From: Aequorivita sp. H23M31
Lineage (GTDB): Bacteria; Bacteroidota; Bacteroidia; Flavobacteriales; Flavobacteriaceae
Length of the DNA stretch: 64,000 bases
NCBI RefSeq assembly: GCF_004022485.1
Contig: NZ_CP034951.1
Location: 248,001 to 312,000 of the forward strand
Reading direction: 5' to 3'
The notes beneath the pieces were generated by a model. It was given only the letters and a program-made list of their open reading frames with translations, was not told where the DNA came from and searched no databases. Every line of letters starts with the position of its first letter. The stretch's first letter is position 1. Below are positions 55,155 through 64,000 of the stretch, piece after piece. The position numbers were made by a program, and so were the translations under genes.

Positions 55155-56813
55155 TTAACCAACTGTTGTAGAAGCTACTTTCGTTTCAGATGAAAGTTGC
55201 AGCAGCTCTTCGGCTACTCTTCTTCCAGTTTCAGCCCCGCCATTCATAAAACCTTGAAACGCTTCGCTGCAATGTTCCCCTGCAAAATAAAAGTTTCCTA
55301 CTGGCTGCATCTCCAAGCCAGAAATGGTGGTCCATTGCCCTTTTTTATAACAGGAATAACTGCCCTTGGCATAGGGATAATCTATCCAGTTTACGAACAC
55401 ATGTTTTCCTAAAAACCGATCTTTGGATCCTTTAAAAGCTTTATCCAGTTCTCCAATCAAACTGCTGATCCTACTTTCAGGAAGTTCTGTTTTCCAACTA
55501 TGGGTGGGAGGAGCCATCTTATTTTTGAATGATTCCTTATCCAGATTTTGGGAGAAAGTACCGCCAAAATAGGCGACATAAGCTCCGCGGTCATTATCGG
55601 GAGTTTTATTGTAGCTGCTATCCCAACCGTTTACTATATCCTTGTGGAATAAATATCCCATAGCAGAATTGGGTTTTTCCGACCAAGGGACCCCGTCATA
55701 GCCTAAAACTAATTTTGTATTCATTCCATAACCCAATTCTTCAATGCACATTTTCTTTCCATTGGACATGTTTTTCAGGTTGAGCTTTATTTTTCTCAAA
55801 ATTGTAAATGGAATGGTGCAGACTATCCTCTTTGCCGACACAATTTTGTCATTGGTAAATTTTATGTGATATGTTCCTTGATCATCTTCACTTATTTCTG
55901 AAACTTCGTGATTCCTTTCCAGTCTTTTATCTCCAATTTTATTAGTCAGACCTTCGATTATTTTAGAATTGCCTCCCTGAATGCGAAATTTCTCATCACT
56001 ATCACCAAAGGGTCTGAATCCTGCGCTGGTATCGCTATCAACCATATCCAAGAGGTTAAGAGAAGATTGCTCGGAACAGTCCAAACCAAATTCTGAAGTG
56101 AAGGCAGCAGTAAGTAGATCCTTTAGCCAGGTCTGGCACTCAAGAGATGCTATATAATCGCTCAAGGCAATATTGTCTAAAATTTCAGCATCCGGCGTAT
56201 CATAGTTTTCTCCAAGCGAATTCTTGTCAATTGCAATTTTCTTGGCTATTTTATTGAACTCAGTTATTATTTCATCCTCGGGAATAATTCTGTTATCAAA
56301 ATAATAGGTGTCCTTAATCAAATTTTTCGCTTTCTGCTCCTCCTCCAGATCGATAAATTTAAGTTTAAATTCTTTTGCCAGGTCGATCATATCCTTATGA
56401 GTGGAATCAATAAAATCCCCACCAAATTCGGGAAAAATCCCTAGACCCAAAGAGTCGTTATAATGAGTTAATATTCGGCCTCCCAATCTTCTGCTTCCCT
56501 CATACACCTTGAAATTCAGATTTGAATTTAATAGGTGATTGGCACAGTTTAAGCCTGAAATTCCGCCTCCCAAGATGGCAATATCCAAAATTTCTGAGGT
56601 GGGCTCTGCTTTTTCATTTTTACAGGAAATTAGAAAGGATGGCAAACTCAAAATTAATCCAGCACCGATTGCTCCCTTTGTTGTGTCCGCAATAAATTTT
56701 CTTCTGCTATAAGTGATAACTTCCGCTCCATTTATCGATGAGTTGTAATCACTTACTTCCTGATTTAGATTACCCATCAGTTTTCTTAGGAAATTGCTCT
56801 TTGCTTTTCTCAT
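55155..56813 (-). CDS. Tat-exported FAD-dependent amine oxidase (flavin monoamine oxidase family)
   Basis: A 552-residue flavoprotein. N-terminal Tat-like signal YSRRKF (35-40), a hydrophobic stretch, and a lipobox-like L-I-S-C with Cys64 suggest folded export and membrane anchoring in the periplasm. The FAD-binding Rossmann motif is IAILGGGISGLNCANHL (79-95), followed by RLGGRI. The C-terminus has NFYFAGEHCSEAFQGFMNGG, the family's second FAD motif. It should oxidise a primary or secondary amine; substrate unknown. The position of the Tat signal well inside the N-terminus (residue 35) suggests that a start farther downstream is possible. Confidence 0.88.
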   Translation of the reverse strand: MRKAKSNFLRKLMGNLNQEVSDYNSSINGAEVITYSRRKFIADTTKGAIGAGLILSLPSFLISCKNEKAEPTSEILDIAILGGGISGLNCANHLLNSNLNFKVYEGSRRLGGRILTHYNDSLGLGIFPEFGGDFIDSTHKDMIDLAKEFKLKFIDLEEEQKAKNLIKDTYYFDNRIIPEDEIITEFNKIAKKIAIDKNSLGENYDTPDAEILDNIALSDYIASLECQTWLKDLLTAAFTSEFGLDCSEQSSLNLLDMVDSDTSAGFRPFGDSDEKFRIQGGNSKIIEGLTNKIGDKRLERNHEVSEISEDDQGTYHIKFTNDKIVSAKRIVCTIPFTILRKIKLNLKNMSNGKKMCIEELGYGMNTKLVLGYDGVPWSEKPNSAMGYLFHKDIVNGWDSSYNKTPDNDRGAYVAYFGGTFSQNLDKESFKNKMAPPTHSWKTELPESRISSLIGELDKAFKGSKDRFLGKHVFVNWIDYPYAKGSYSCYKKGQWTTISGLEMQPVGNFYFAGEHCSEAFQGFMNGGAETGRRVAEELLQLSSETKVASTTVG

Positions 56814-57134
56814 CGCACATTTTATTAAACCGTTAGACTATTTATTAAATGGGGATGTAATTCAATTGGTGCACCACTTTTGATACTTGGAAATTTAGTG
56901 TTCAATAAGTTGGTTTCTAAGGAGATATATGAGGGATGAAAGTACAATATTTTTTGGTGTGAACCATATTTTTTTCAGAAGAAGAAATATTTTCCCTCCG
57001 ATTATTTAAAGACCTTTTAAAAATGTTTTAGACCCACCATAAAATCTAAAATTTTTCTAATCGAAAAAGAGAAAAATTTAAATATTCAACTTGTAAATGG
57101 TAATCTTAAGGATGAATTATATTAAGTTTACGCT
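56814..57134. other. 321-base intergenic region
   Basis: Very A/T-rich divergent gap between the amine oxidase and the TPR-LuxR gene. No exact TAnnTTTG box, hairpin or small gene recognised. Confidence 0.4.
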
Positions 57135-58742
57135 ATGAAATTATGGTTGCTCCTCCCATTCTTTTTTACTCAATTTTTCAATGCCCAGATCCAGGTAACT
57201 AGTTTAATTGATAGTCTCTCACAAACTAGCTCCAATCAAGAAAAAGCGCGCTTGAGTATGCTTATTGCATCCGAATTATCAGGTGATGATTGGACGCGGG
57301 CGCTGCACTATATCGAGATTGCTGAAAAAAGTGCCAAAAATTCAAAATCTGATAAAGTACTTGCCGACTTTCATATTGTCGTTGCTGAAATATATGCTGA
57401 AAAGGGCGCTTGGGATATTACGCTTGAAAACTTACTTCAAGCTTTTACTTACTACAGGGATAAACCTCTTAAAGATCGTTATAGATTAGAAAATGATTTG
57501 GCAATAGCTTACGCCGAAACGCAAAACCAAGAGAAAGCATTAGAATATTTCCATAAGATTTATGGATACGAGCATACACGTAAAAATCCTGTTAATCTAG
57601 CATCCATTTCAAATAATATGGGTTTGGCGTGGATGGAGAAAGATTTGGATTCTTCAGTGTTTTATTTTAATAAATCCCTGGAATTGATAAAAGATGTTGA
57701 TGCCCCAGGTCTGAAAACATTACTCTATACAAACTTGGGGAAAAGTTCAGTTTTAAGGGAGGATTACGATGCGGCCAAAAATTATTTTCATCAAGCCATA
57801 AGGCAGGTTGATCCCAAAGATTCTGCGGAAGACTTGGCTTGGGTTTATGGCGAATTTTCAGAGCTTTTCTTAAAAAATAGAAATCTTGATTCAGCTATCT
57901 ACTATTCCCGAAATGCTGTAGATATACTAGATACGGTGGCGCCTTACAGTTTGGAACAATTACAGGCTGTAAAAATATTATATAAGGCATATCAAAAAAA
58001 TGGGAATTTTGAAAATGCCGTAAATAATTTTGAAAAATTTATGGTCATAACAGATAGTCTAAATCTTGAGGATAAGCGAATAAAGGTCCAGAAATTAATT
58101 TTAGAGGAGGAATACCGTACGAAAGATAAAATCCGTGAACTGGAGGAGAATGAAAGTAGGGCAAATTTCTATACCTTAATTACAGGATTGATAGCACTTT
58201 TATCCATATTGGGAATATTTGCTTATCGTTTTTGGAGCAAATTCAAGCGTACCGAACTTGAAAAGCAATTGGCCTCTTCCAAACAAAATGAACTTAGAAG
58301 TAATTTGGAATTAAAAAATAAGGAATTAATCGGAAAAGCGATGATCGAGATGCACCGTTCCGAAATAATAGAGGATATTCTAAAGGATCTTAAGGAGATA
58401 AAATTAAAAGCGGATAAAAAGGAAATACAGCAAGCAATTGATTATATAGGCAAACGATTACAACGCGACACCTCCACAAATTTATGGGACGAATTTGAAC
58501 TGCGTTTCGAACAAGTTCATGAATCTTTCTATAAAAACCTTATAAAAACCCACCCTGACCTAACTCCTAAAGATAAGCGGCTCTGTGCTCTTTTGAAGTT
58601 GAATCTCACATCGAAGGAGATTTCCCAAATTACCGGACAAACGACCAAAACTGTCGAGAATGCCCGAACAAGACTTCGGAAAAAACTTGATATCACAAAT
58701 TCCCAGACCGATCTATCTACTTATCTATCCAGTTTCGGATAG
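57135..58742 (+). CDS. TPR sensor with membrane helix and LuxR-type DNA-binding domain
   Basis: A 535-residue membrane-linked transcription regulator. A signal peptide (1-18) places the TPR array (about 20-330; e.g. LENDLAIAYAETQNQEKALEYF-type units) in the periplasm. One membrane helix (about 348-370, FYTLITGLIALLSILGIFAY) leads to a cytoplasmic coiled coil and a C-terminal LuxR/GerE-like HTH (LTPKDKRLCALLKLNLTSKE, then ITGQTTKTVENARTRLRKKL). It senses a periplasmic cue and binds DNA directly, without a kinase step. The next genes downstream on the same strand are a small ORF and a BspA-like T9SS protein, plausible targets. Confidence 0.85.
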   Translation: MKLWLLLPFFFTQFFNAQIQVTSLIDSLSQTSSNQEKARLSMLIASELSGDDWTRALHYIEIAEKSAKNSKSDKVLADFHIVVAEIYAEKGAWDITLENLLQAFTYYRDKPLKDRYRLENDLAIAYAETQNQEKALEYFHKIYGYEHTRKNPVNLASISNNMGLAWMEKDLDSSVFYFNKSLELIKDVDAPGLKTLLYTNLGKSSVLREDYDAAKNYFHQAIRQVDPKDSAEDLAWVYGEFSELFLKNRNLDSAIYYSRNAVDILDTVAPYSLEQLQAVKILYKAYQKNGNFENAVNNFEKFMVITDSLNLEDKRIKVQKLILEEEYRTKDKIRELEENESRANFYTLITGLIALLSILGIFAYRFWSKFKRTELEKQLASSKQNELRSNLELKNKELIGKAMIEMHRSEIIEDILKDLKEIKLKADKKEIQQAIDYIGKRLQRDTSTNLWDEFELRFEQVHESFYKNLIKTHPDLTPKDKRLCALLKLNLTSKEISQITGQTTKTVENARTRLRKKLDITNSQTDLSTYLSSFG

Positions 58743-59156
58743 TAACTGTTTTTGGCTTATTAAAACCTAAGAATTGAAACTAAGTAAAAGTCGCTCTATC
58801 GACATTTATTTCGCTGTTGAAATGCTTCCAATCCTTCCGCGGAAAGTCAAAATCGTGTTTATTGGCCAGAAATAATAGTTTTGGAACGCTCCAAAAGCCA
58901 AATTATGTCCATTTAGGGCCAGATCAAATGTTTCAGACTTGAATTTATTCCTCAATTTGAACTTTAGAATCGACCGATATCTCCAATTCTCCAACGGCGC
59001 TCCCTTCTTGGTATCCAATTTTGAATATTTCTTTTCCCCCATTAATCTCTGACAATTAAGTTTTTATCTGTTTATGAGTGGTAATGCTATGGTGTATTTT
59101 TTCATATAGAGTGTTTTTGTAGGGGCATATTTTTTCTTCACATTAATAGCACAATC

Positions 59157-59164
59157 TACTTTTG
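59157..59164 (+). promoter_or_regulatory. Promoter box (TACTTTTG) for the small ORF and BspA-like gene
   Basis: Exact TAnnTTTG match, 27 bases before the ATG of the 47-residue ORF and about 212 bases before the BspA-like gene. Confidence 0.6.
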
Positions 59165-59191
59165 CCCCGTTTTGAACTAGCAACTGCTTCA

Positions 59192-59335
59192 ATGAAAAAA
59201 AAACCAATTCCGAAAGAAAACTCTTCATTGGACAGAATGATTGAAGCCATTTCCGATAAGAAGAATGCTTGGAAAAAAATTCTGTTAGAATTGGAAAGGG
59301 AGATGGATACTCGCAAAACTGAAGAAAAAAAATAA
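59192..59335 (+). CDS. 47-residue small ORF upstream of the BspA-like gene
   Basis: ATG to TAA encodes a highly charged helical peptide (MKKKPIPKENSSLDRMIEAI start, LLELEREMDTRKTEEKK end). It starts 27 bases after an exact promoter box and ends 41 bases before the BspA-like gene, so both probably share one transcript. No homolog recognised. The regular A/T-rich codon use and promoter position support it, but it could be a leader peptide or chance. The rest of the 58743-59376 gap shows nothing else convincing. Confidence 0.5.
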   Translation: MKKKPIPKENSSLDRMIEAISDKKNAWKKILLELEREMDTRKTEEKK

Positions 59336-59376
59336 ATATCAATACAATTAAACCATCATAAACCAAATTTAAAGTC

Positions 59377-62046
59377 ATGAAGAACATCTTACTCTTTTTT
59401 TCTCTATTGGTTGCCAGTGCCAATATGCTTGCACAACAACCGGAGGATTATTTTATTACAAAATGGGAAAATCCGGGATGGGGAAACATAACAATTCCCA
59501 CAAATTCTGTTTACACATACAATTATACGGTAGATTGGGGGGATGGAAGTCCGATTTCAACACATACAGGAAATGCATCACATGTCTATTCTACCGCTGG
59601 CATTTACACTATTAAAATAAGTGGGACTTTTCCTCAGTTTTATAACAATGGAGTTTGGAATGAGGCTTTAAAATCCATAGAACAATGGGGGAATATCCAA
59701 TGGAAATCTATGGCGAGATCTTTTAAGACAGTTCGAAATATGGCGATTAATTCAATTGACAATCCTGACTTATCACAAGTAACCGATATGTCCGAGATGT
59801 TTTATCAGTCAGGCGAATTTAATGGCGACATAAGCGGTTGGGATGTAAGCAATGTAAAAAATATGTCCCTGATGTTTTTCCAGTGCCCTGCGTTTAATCA
59901 AGATATTGGAAACTGGAATGTGAGCAACGTAACTGATATGTCCCATATGTTCGAAAAAACACCATTCAATCAGGATATTGGTAACTGGGATGTTAGCAGC
60001 GTTACAACAATGGCAAGTATGTTCTCAGAAAATGTGGTATTTAATCAAGATATAGGAAGATGGAATATTAACAATGTGACCACTATGCATAATATGTTTA
60101 ATGGAAATGCAGGGGCTCTTTCACCTGCCAACTATGATGCACTCCTTAGAGGTTGGAGCACCTTGTCTTTGCCCAATGTCATAGATTTCAATCAACCTCT
60201 ACTAAAATACTGTACAGCCGGTGCGGCAAGAGCGATTATGGAGCAAAAGGGATGGATATTTAATGATGGTGGAACAAATTGTCTTGGAAGCTGTACCACG
60301 GAAACCACTTGGAACGGATCTGCTTGGAGCAATGGTTTGCCAACATCCACCAAGAAAGCCGTTTTTGCCGCCAATTACAACACCGCTACTTCCGGAAGTA
60401 TTGATGCCTGCTCCATTCAAATAAATCCTGGTTTTACGCTAACAGTTGCTCCCGGGACGACCATAAAAGTACAAAGAGATCTCGCCATCGATGGTAATCT
60501 CATTTTTCAAAGTGATGCAACAGGAAACGGAGAGTTGGCAAAATTAGGTGAGAAGGCTGCGGTGGTGGGAGATGCAACAGTACACCGCTTTATGCTCGAA
60601 AAAAGATCGTATAGAATGGTGAGTCCAGCAGTAACAACTTCGTCAAATATTCGGGCAAATTGGCAGGAAGGAGTTAATAATGTAGGGATTCCCTATTCGC
60701 AAAATCAAAATCCGAACCCAGGATTTGGAACTCATATTACCGGGAGTACTACCGGCGCAAATGGTTTTGACGCCACGGGTACAGGTGCGCCCTCATTGTA
60801 CACGGTTGATGTAGCTGCCCAACAGTTTCAGGTTGTGGGTAATACAAACCTCAATAAACTAACCGCAGGCGAAGCCTACCTTATGATGGTAAGAGGAGAT
60901 CGAGATATTGACCTTACAAACAACTTCTCCTATGGCCAAACCACCTTGAGGTCAAAGGGTAAACTTAGCTGGGGAAAAAAGCATTTAAAATTTGTATCCC
61001 CCAGGAATGGTGCATTTATTATGTTTGGGAATCCCTTCCAAAGTGCAGTCAATATGAACACAGTATTGGCTACCTCTACCAACGTGAATAAAAACTTCTA
61101 TTATGTATATGATCCGAATATCGGGACAAATGGAGCCTATGTAACGGTATATTTACCAACCGGAAATAACAACAATGGTGAAACAATGAATGTTCCACCC
61201 TCTTCGGCAAACCAATATTTGCAACCAGGCCAGGGTGCGCAATTGGCAACTCTTGCACCAGGTGGTGTAACATTAGATTTTTTGGAGAGTGATAAGGCCC
61301 CAGGTCAATTTACCCCAACCAATGCTACCGGTAATACTACCGTAATGGATGGTATGGTCATGGGGCAATTATTTACACAAGAGAACTATACCAATGGAGG
61401 TCCTGTACACGATGCTTTTGCCTTACTTTTTGCCGAAGAAAATGATAATGAACTTACTCCCGCGGATGCAGTAAAACCATTTAATTTTTATGAAAATATA
61501 GGTATTGACCACAATGGAACGTACTTAAGTATTGAGAAAAGAGCTCTTCCGCGAGTCGGGGAAAACTTCCCATTGTATATATCTGGATTCCAAACCAATG
61601 CATATGTGCTAGAAATAAAGGTAAACGGACTGGAAGGTGCTTTACTTTATTTAGATGATGCTTTTACTGGATCTAGCACTGTTCTTCAAGAAGCAGCCGT
61701 TGCGTACCCTTTTTCGGTATCTGCATCAAATCCAGAGAGCAAAGCCACAGATAGATTCTCAATCAGGGTTGCAGAAAGACTAAATATTGATGAAAATGTT
61801 TCGTCTTCTGGCATTTCTTTTTATCCAAACCCCGTGAGCGACCTATTAAAAATAAACAATCTGGATAACATACAACTGAACAGTGCATCGATTTATGATA
61901 TCACAGGAAGACTTATCAAAACGGTAGATTTAAAAGGAGCAACTGCGGAAGTATCTATTTCTGTCTCTGATCTATCTAACGCCACTTACTTAATAATTTT
62001 GAACAGTGAAAACGGTACCGTATCGAATCTTTTGGTGAAAAAATAG
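59377..62046 (+). CDS. T9SS-exported PKD/BspA-like surface protein
   Basis: An 889-residue secreted protein. Signal peptide 1-20 (ends ANMLAQ). Residues about 25-100 form the same PKD-like unit as in the giant HYR/BspA gene (TVDWGDGSPISTHTGNASHVY, YTIKISGTF, LKSIEQWGN). Residues 105-275 carry BspA-like/DUF285 repeats (DMSEMF, FNGDISGWDVSNVKNMSLMF, FNQDIGNW). A low-similarity beta-rich region of about 500 residues follows, with no recognised enzyme motif, then a T9SS type A sorting domain (FYPNPVSDLLKI, LSNATYLIIL, NLLVKK). Likely an adhesin. Regulated from the promoter at 59157 and probably by the adjacent TPR-LuxR protein. Confidence 0.82.
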   Translation: MKNILLFFSLLVASANMLAQQPEDYFITKWENPGWGNITIPTNSVYTYNYTVDWGDGSPISTHTGNASHVYSTAGIYTIKISGTFPQFYNNGVWNEALKSIEQWGNIQWKSMARSFKTVRNMAINSIDNPDLSQVTDMSEMFYQSGEFNGDISGWDVSNVKNMSLMFFQCPAFNQDIGNWNVSNVTDMSHMFEKTPFNQDIGNWDVSSVTTMASMFSENVVFNQDIGRWNINNVTTMHNMFNGNAGALSPANYDALLRGWSTLSLPNVIDFNQPLLKYCTAGAARAIMEQKGWIFNDGGTNCLGSCTTETTWNGSAWSNGLPTSTKKAVFAANYNTATSGSIDACSIQINPGFTLTVAPGTTIKVQRDLAIDGNLIFQSDATGNGELAKLGEKAAVVGDATVHRFMLEKRSYRMVSPAVTTSSNIRANWQEGVNNVGIPYSQNQNPNPGFGTHITGSTTGANGFDATGTGAPSLYTVDVAAQQFQVVGNTNLNKLTAGEAYLMMVRGDRDIDLTNNFSYGQTTLRSKGKLSWGKKHLKFVSPRNGAFIMFGNPFQSAVNMNTVLATSTNVNKNFYYVYDPNIGTNGAYVTVYLPTGNNNNGETMNVPPSSANQYLQPGQGAQLATLAPGGVTLDFLESDKAPGQFTPTNATGNTTVMDGMVMGQLFTQENYTNGGPVHDAFALLFAEENDNELTPADAVKPFNFYENIGIDHNGTYLSIEKRALPRVGENFPLYISGFQTNAYVLEIKVNGLEGALLYLDDAFTGSSTVLQEAAVAYPFSVSASNPESKATDRFSIRVAERLNIDENVSSSGISFYPNPVSDLLKINNLDNIQLNSASIYDITGRLIKTVDLKGATAEVSISVSDLSNATYLIILNSENGTVSNLLVKK

Positions 62047-62162
62047 TGGATTTTTAACTTAAATATTAGTATTAAAAAAATTATCTCATTTTTGTTTGTG
62101 GAAATGATATTTTGTATATCTTAGTCACATAATAAAGATAATTACTGGGGGGTAATTAGAAG

Positions 62163-62200
62163 CTCTGGTAGATCTTCGGATCTTACCGGAGTTTTTTTTT
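62163..62200 (+). terminator. Terminator after the BspA-like gene
   Basis: Stem CTCTGGTAGATC/GATCTTACCGGAG (one bulge) closed by a TTCG tetraloop, then nine T. The rest of the 302-base gap up to 62348 shows no gene. Confidence 0.88.
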
Positions 62201-62348
62201 GATATTTTCCAATATGCTAGAAAATTTCTCCTATAATATTTTACACCTTAATGGTATTTTTCATGAAGGGTAAGGATAAGGAATGTGGATTTTCCTCAAA
62301 ACAAGCTCGAGAAGTATGGAATTTTCTCGTCAAAGAATTTCGAAAGTT

Positions 62349-63116
62349 TCAACCTTTTGAAATCTGGATTGAAAGTGTTTTTGCCTCGGCCTGAAGAAAG
62401 GCCTTTTTCAGTCCATTTTTTCTTATTTCTTGTTTCAGAAGATATTTTTGATCAATACTTACTTCAAATGGATCTTTAAAGGGATAGGGCTCAATGTTTA
62501 TTCTGTCTCGCTCCGGCCAATAGGCTATTAAATCCTTTTTTCCATTAGGGCTAAAACCAGAAGAGTTTTTAAAACCTTTCCTGAAAAAATAATGCTCCTC
62601 GTCCTTGTTAGTTCCTGGACGATTTAGACAGAGATAAAGAGAAATGTTATCACAGAGTTGCAGAAGTTGAAATTGCTTATGTAGCAAATTTCCATCGCTT
62701 AGTTCAAGTGAAGTTCGTAAACGATTTTGGCGTTTATTTTCCGCTTGTAAAAACTCCAGACTTAGTGGATCTGCCGTTTCCTTTTTAATAAAAGAGGTAT
62801 AATGCATACTGCACAAAAGACCGGCATAAGGATTCATTTCTTCCGTTTCTGCCAGCCCTAATCGGTAATAATTCAATTTCTCCTCAATGGGATAGTCGAT
62901 AAAGTCGTAAGGACGCTCTGTTATAGCGTTCCATTCAGGTAGAGCGTCCGGTAAAATCCAACTGCGGTCGTGCTCGTATATGGCAAATAAACAATCCTTA
63001 AAATGAGGATCGGCTAAAAAGAAATGTTCAAAATGCCGTGCAATCTCTCCCGACAAATGGGCGTGATCATTTTGGCGGGTAAGGATGTATTTTTCATTTT
63101 CCTCACGAACAATCAT
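62349..63116 (-). CDS. DUF3891-family protein
   Basis: A 255-residue soluble protein. MIVREENEKYILTRQNDHAHLSGEIARHF start, IYEHDRSWILPDALPEW, YPIEEKLNYYRLGLAE, NPYAGLLCSMHYTSF, and a C-terminal YWPERDRINIEPYPFKDP region follow the DUF3891 pattern. The histidine/aspartate arrangement (HAH, EHDRSW, MHYTSF) resembles HD-domain metal sites, but no activity is established. It begins three bases after the PLP lyase gene, so both are likely co-expressed. Confidence 0.88.
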   Translation of the reverse strand: MIVREENEKYILTRQNDHAHLSGEIARHFEHFFLADPHFKDCLFAIYEHDRSWILPDALPEWNAITERPYDFIDYPIEEKLNYYRLGLAETEEMNPYAGLLCSMHYTSFIKKETADPLSLEFLQAENKRQNRLRTSLELSDGNLLHKQFQLLQLCDNISLYLCLNRPGTNKDEEHYFFRKGFKNSSGFSPNGKKDLIAYWPERDRINIEPYPFKDPFEVSIDQKYLLKQEIRKNGLKKAFLQAEAKTLSIQISKG

Positions 63117-63119
63117 TTT

Positions 63120-64000
63120 TTATTTCAAAACGTTAACTTTTACCATGCACTCACGCATCATTTTATAGGTGCGCTCAATGTCGTTATCCAATCCAATGGA
63201 AAAACGGATTAAACCGTCACTAAGTCCCATTTCCTTTTGTTCGTCTTCTGGAATTTCAGATGAAGTGGAAGAACCTGGAGCGCTAAATAAAGTTTTGTAA
63301 AATCCTAAACTGACCGCAAGATATCCAAGGTTGCGCTCTTGCATCAATTCCATCAATTCGTTTGCCTTATCGAGACTGCCTACATCAACGGTCAGCATGC
63401 CACCGAAACCGTATTCCGCATTCATCATTTTTTTGAAAAGCTCATGCCCGGAATGTGATTTTAATCCTGGATAAACAGTCCTTAAACCGTCTTTTTCAAA
63501 TTTTTTAGCTAAATATAGCGCGTTTGTGCTGTGCTGTTTTATTCTTATGTGAAGTGTTCTCAGGTTTTTTAAAATGGAAGCTGCCCGTAAACTGTCCATA
63601 GCTGGTCCTAATAACATATTCGCACCATCATTTACATTTCTCAGGCTGTCGATAAACTCTTGCGAGCCACAGGTTACGCCACCCATAGTATCGCTACTGC
63701 CGTTAATGAATTTTGTAAGACTGTGCAAAACGATATCGGCTCCTAATTCTGCGGGCGAAATACTTAAAGGTGAAAACGTATTATCGACCAACAATTGCAG
63801 ATTGTGTTTTTTGGCAATTTTTGAAAGCCCCTTAATATCGGCAATCTCCAGAAGTGGATTACTCACTGTTTCGCAATAAATAATCATAGTGTTTTTGGTA
63901 ATCGAACTTTCTACTTGCTCAAGATTTGTAATATCCACAAAGGAAGTCTCAATATTTAATCTTGGTGCGAAGTTCTTCAGAAAAGCATAAGTTCCTCCAT
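63120..64000 (-). CDS. Trans-sulfuration-type PLP lyase (methionine gamma-lyase/cystathionine synthase-like), 5' part cut
   Basis: The C-terminal ~293 residues of a Cys/Met-metabolism PLP enzyme; the frame is open to the window edge, so the start lies beyond 64000. The frame begins GGTYAFLKNFAP and continues IYCETVSNP, LQLLVDNTFSP, the PLP-lysine site SLTKFINGSSDTMGGV and the closing EIPEDEQKEMGLSDGLIRFSIGLDN. These enzymes cleave or join C-S bonds in methionine, cystathionine or O-acylhomoserine; which reaction applies is not decided by sequence here. The GTG at 63938 is an internal codon, not the start. It overlaps no neighbour and precedes DUF3891. Confidence 0.9.
   Translation of the reverse strand, partial: GGTYAFLKNFAPRLNIETSFVDITNLEQVESSITKNTMIIYCETVSNPLLEIADIKGLSKIAKKHNLQLLVDNTFSPLSISPAELGADIVLHSLTKFINGSSDTMGGVTCGSQEFIDSLRNVNDGANMLLGPAMDSLRAASILKNLRTLHIRIKQHSTNALYLAKKFEKDGLRTVYPGLKSHSGHELFKKMMNAEYGFGGMLTVDVGSLDKANELMELMQERNLGYLAVSLGFYKTLFSAPGSSTSSEIPEDEQKEMGLSDGLIRFSIGLDNDIERTYKMMRECMVKVNVLK

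Noticed and set aside
58806..59042. A 78-codon minus-strand frame between the TPR-LuxR gene and the small ORF
   Set aside because: No recognisable domain, no promoter or terminator, and odd composition; the neighbouring frames are equally incoherent.
63120..63938. A 272-residue version of the PLP lyase starting at GTG 63938
   Set aside because: The frame is open and family-like through to the window edge, so the GTG is internal.
1..64000. CRISPR arrays, insertion sequences, prophage or toxin-antitoxin pairs
   Set aside because: No regularly spaced repeats, transposase or integrase motifs, phage structural genes, or typical paired small ORFs were found.

Overview
The window looks like a chromosome segment from a marine-type member of the Flavobacteriaceae (Bacteroidota). 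The evidence is: low G+C by eye; promoters of the Bacteroidota TAnnTTTG type; few Shine-Dalgarno sites; several secreted proteins ending in type IX secretion (T9SS) sorting domains; Flavobacteria-restricted DUF families (DUF4834, DUF6122, DUF6495, DUF6952); and the rpsF-rpsR-rplI and ftsK-lolA-lptF gene orders. A PETase-like esterase (23.4-24.5 kb) resembles enzymes described from Aequorivita and Kaistella, so an Aequorivita-like genus is plausible but not proven. I see no prophage, insertion sequence, CRISPR array, rRNA or plasmid gene. The only RNA gene found is one tRNA-Ser(UGA).

Layout. 0-5.2 kb: envelope and unknown genes (transporter-like fragment, DUF4834, GNAT, carboxypeptidase-regulatory-like protein, T9SS lipase-like protein, 2H-phosphoesterase-like lipoprotein, DUF6122). 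5.4-16.7 kb: housekeeping (rlmH, nadC, YihY, DUF2147, priA, rpsF-rpsR-rplI, DUF6495, DUF3667, ABC permease, hisS). 16.9-23.2 kb: a GH2 glycosidase, then pta-ackA. 23.4-32.2 kb: a minus-strand accessory block with a PETase-like esterase, an SGNH-hydrolase/PKD protein, a lipase-LamG lipoprotein with a stranded T9SS-tail remnant behind it, and a LytTR response regulator with a beta-propeller sensor kinase. 32.5-39.4 kb: small membrane proteins, tRNA-Ser, nitroreductase, lipoprotein, DegT aminotransferase, a frameshifted hemN, and ribBA. 39.7-45.9 kb: a large adhesin-like locus (beta-helix protein plus a ~1,700-residue HYR/BspA-like T9SS protein), both genes carrying one disruption. 46.2-56.8 kb: lptF, lolA, ftsK, dgkA, tpx, DUF6952, thioredoxin, peroxiredoxin, nhaC and a Tat-type amine oxidase. 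57.1-62.0 kb: a TPR-LuxR regulator, a small ORF and a second BspA-like T9SS protein. 62.3-64.0 kb: DUF3891 and a trans-sulfuration-type PLP lyase cut by the window end.

How the genes work together. The most distinctive part is the run of three exported hydrolases next to a sensor/LytTR pair. It reads as a candidate extracellular ester or polymer degradation locus. The second theme is surface adhesion: two loci share a PKD-plus-BspA-repeat module, one interrupts a row of housekeeping envelope genes, and the other sits beside its likely regulator. The third is peroxide defence (tpx, thioredoxin, peroxiredoxin), where Tpx lacks its usual resolving cysteine.

Three genes (hemN, the HYR/BspA giant, the beta-helix protein) are broken within about 7 kb. 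Two of the lesions are single-base losses in homopolymers, so sequencing error must be excluded before calling them pseudogenes. Family names come from recognising sequence motifs; no database search was run.
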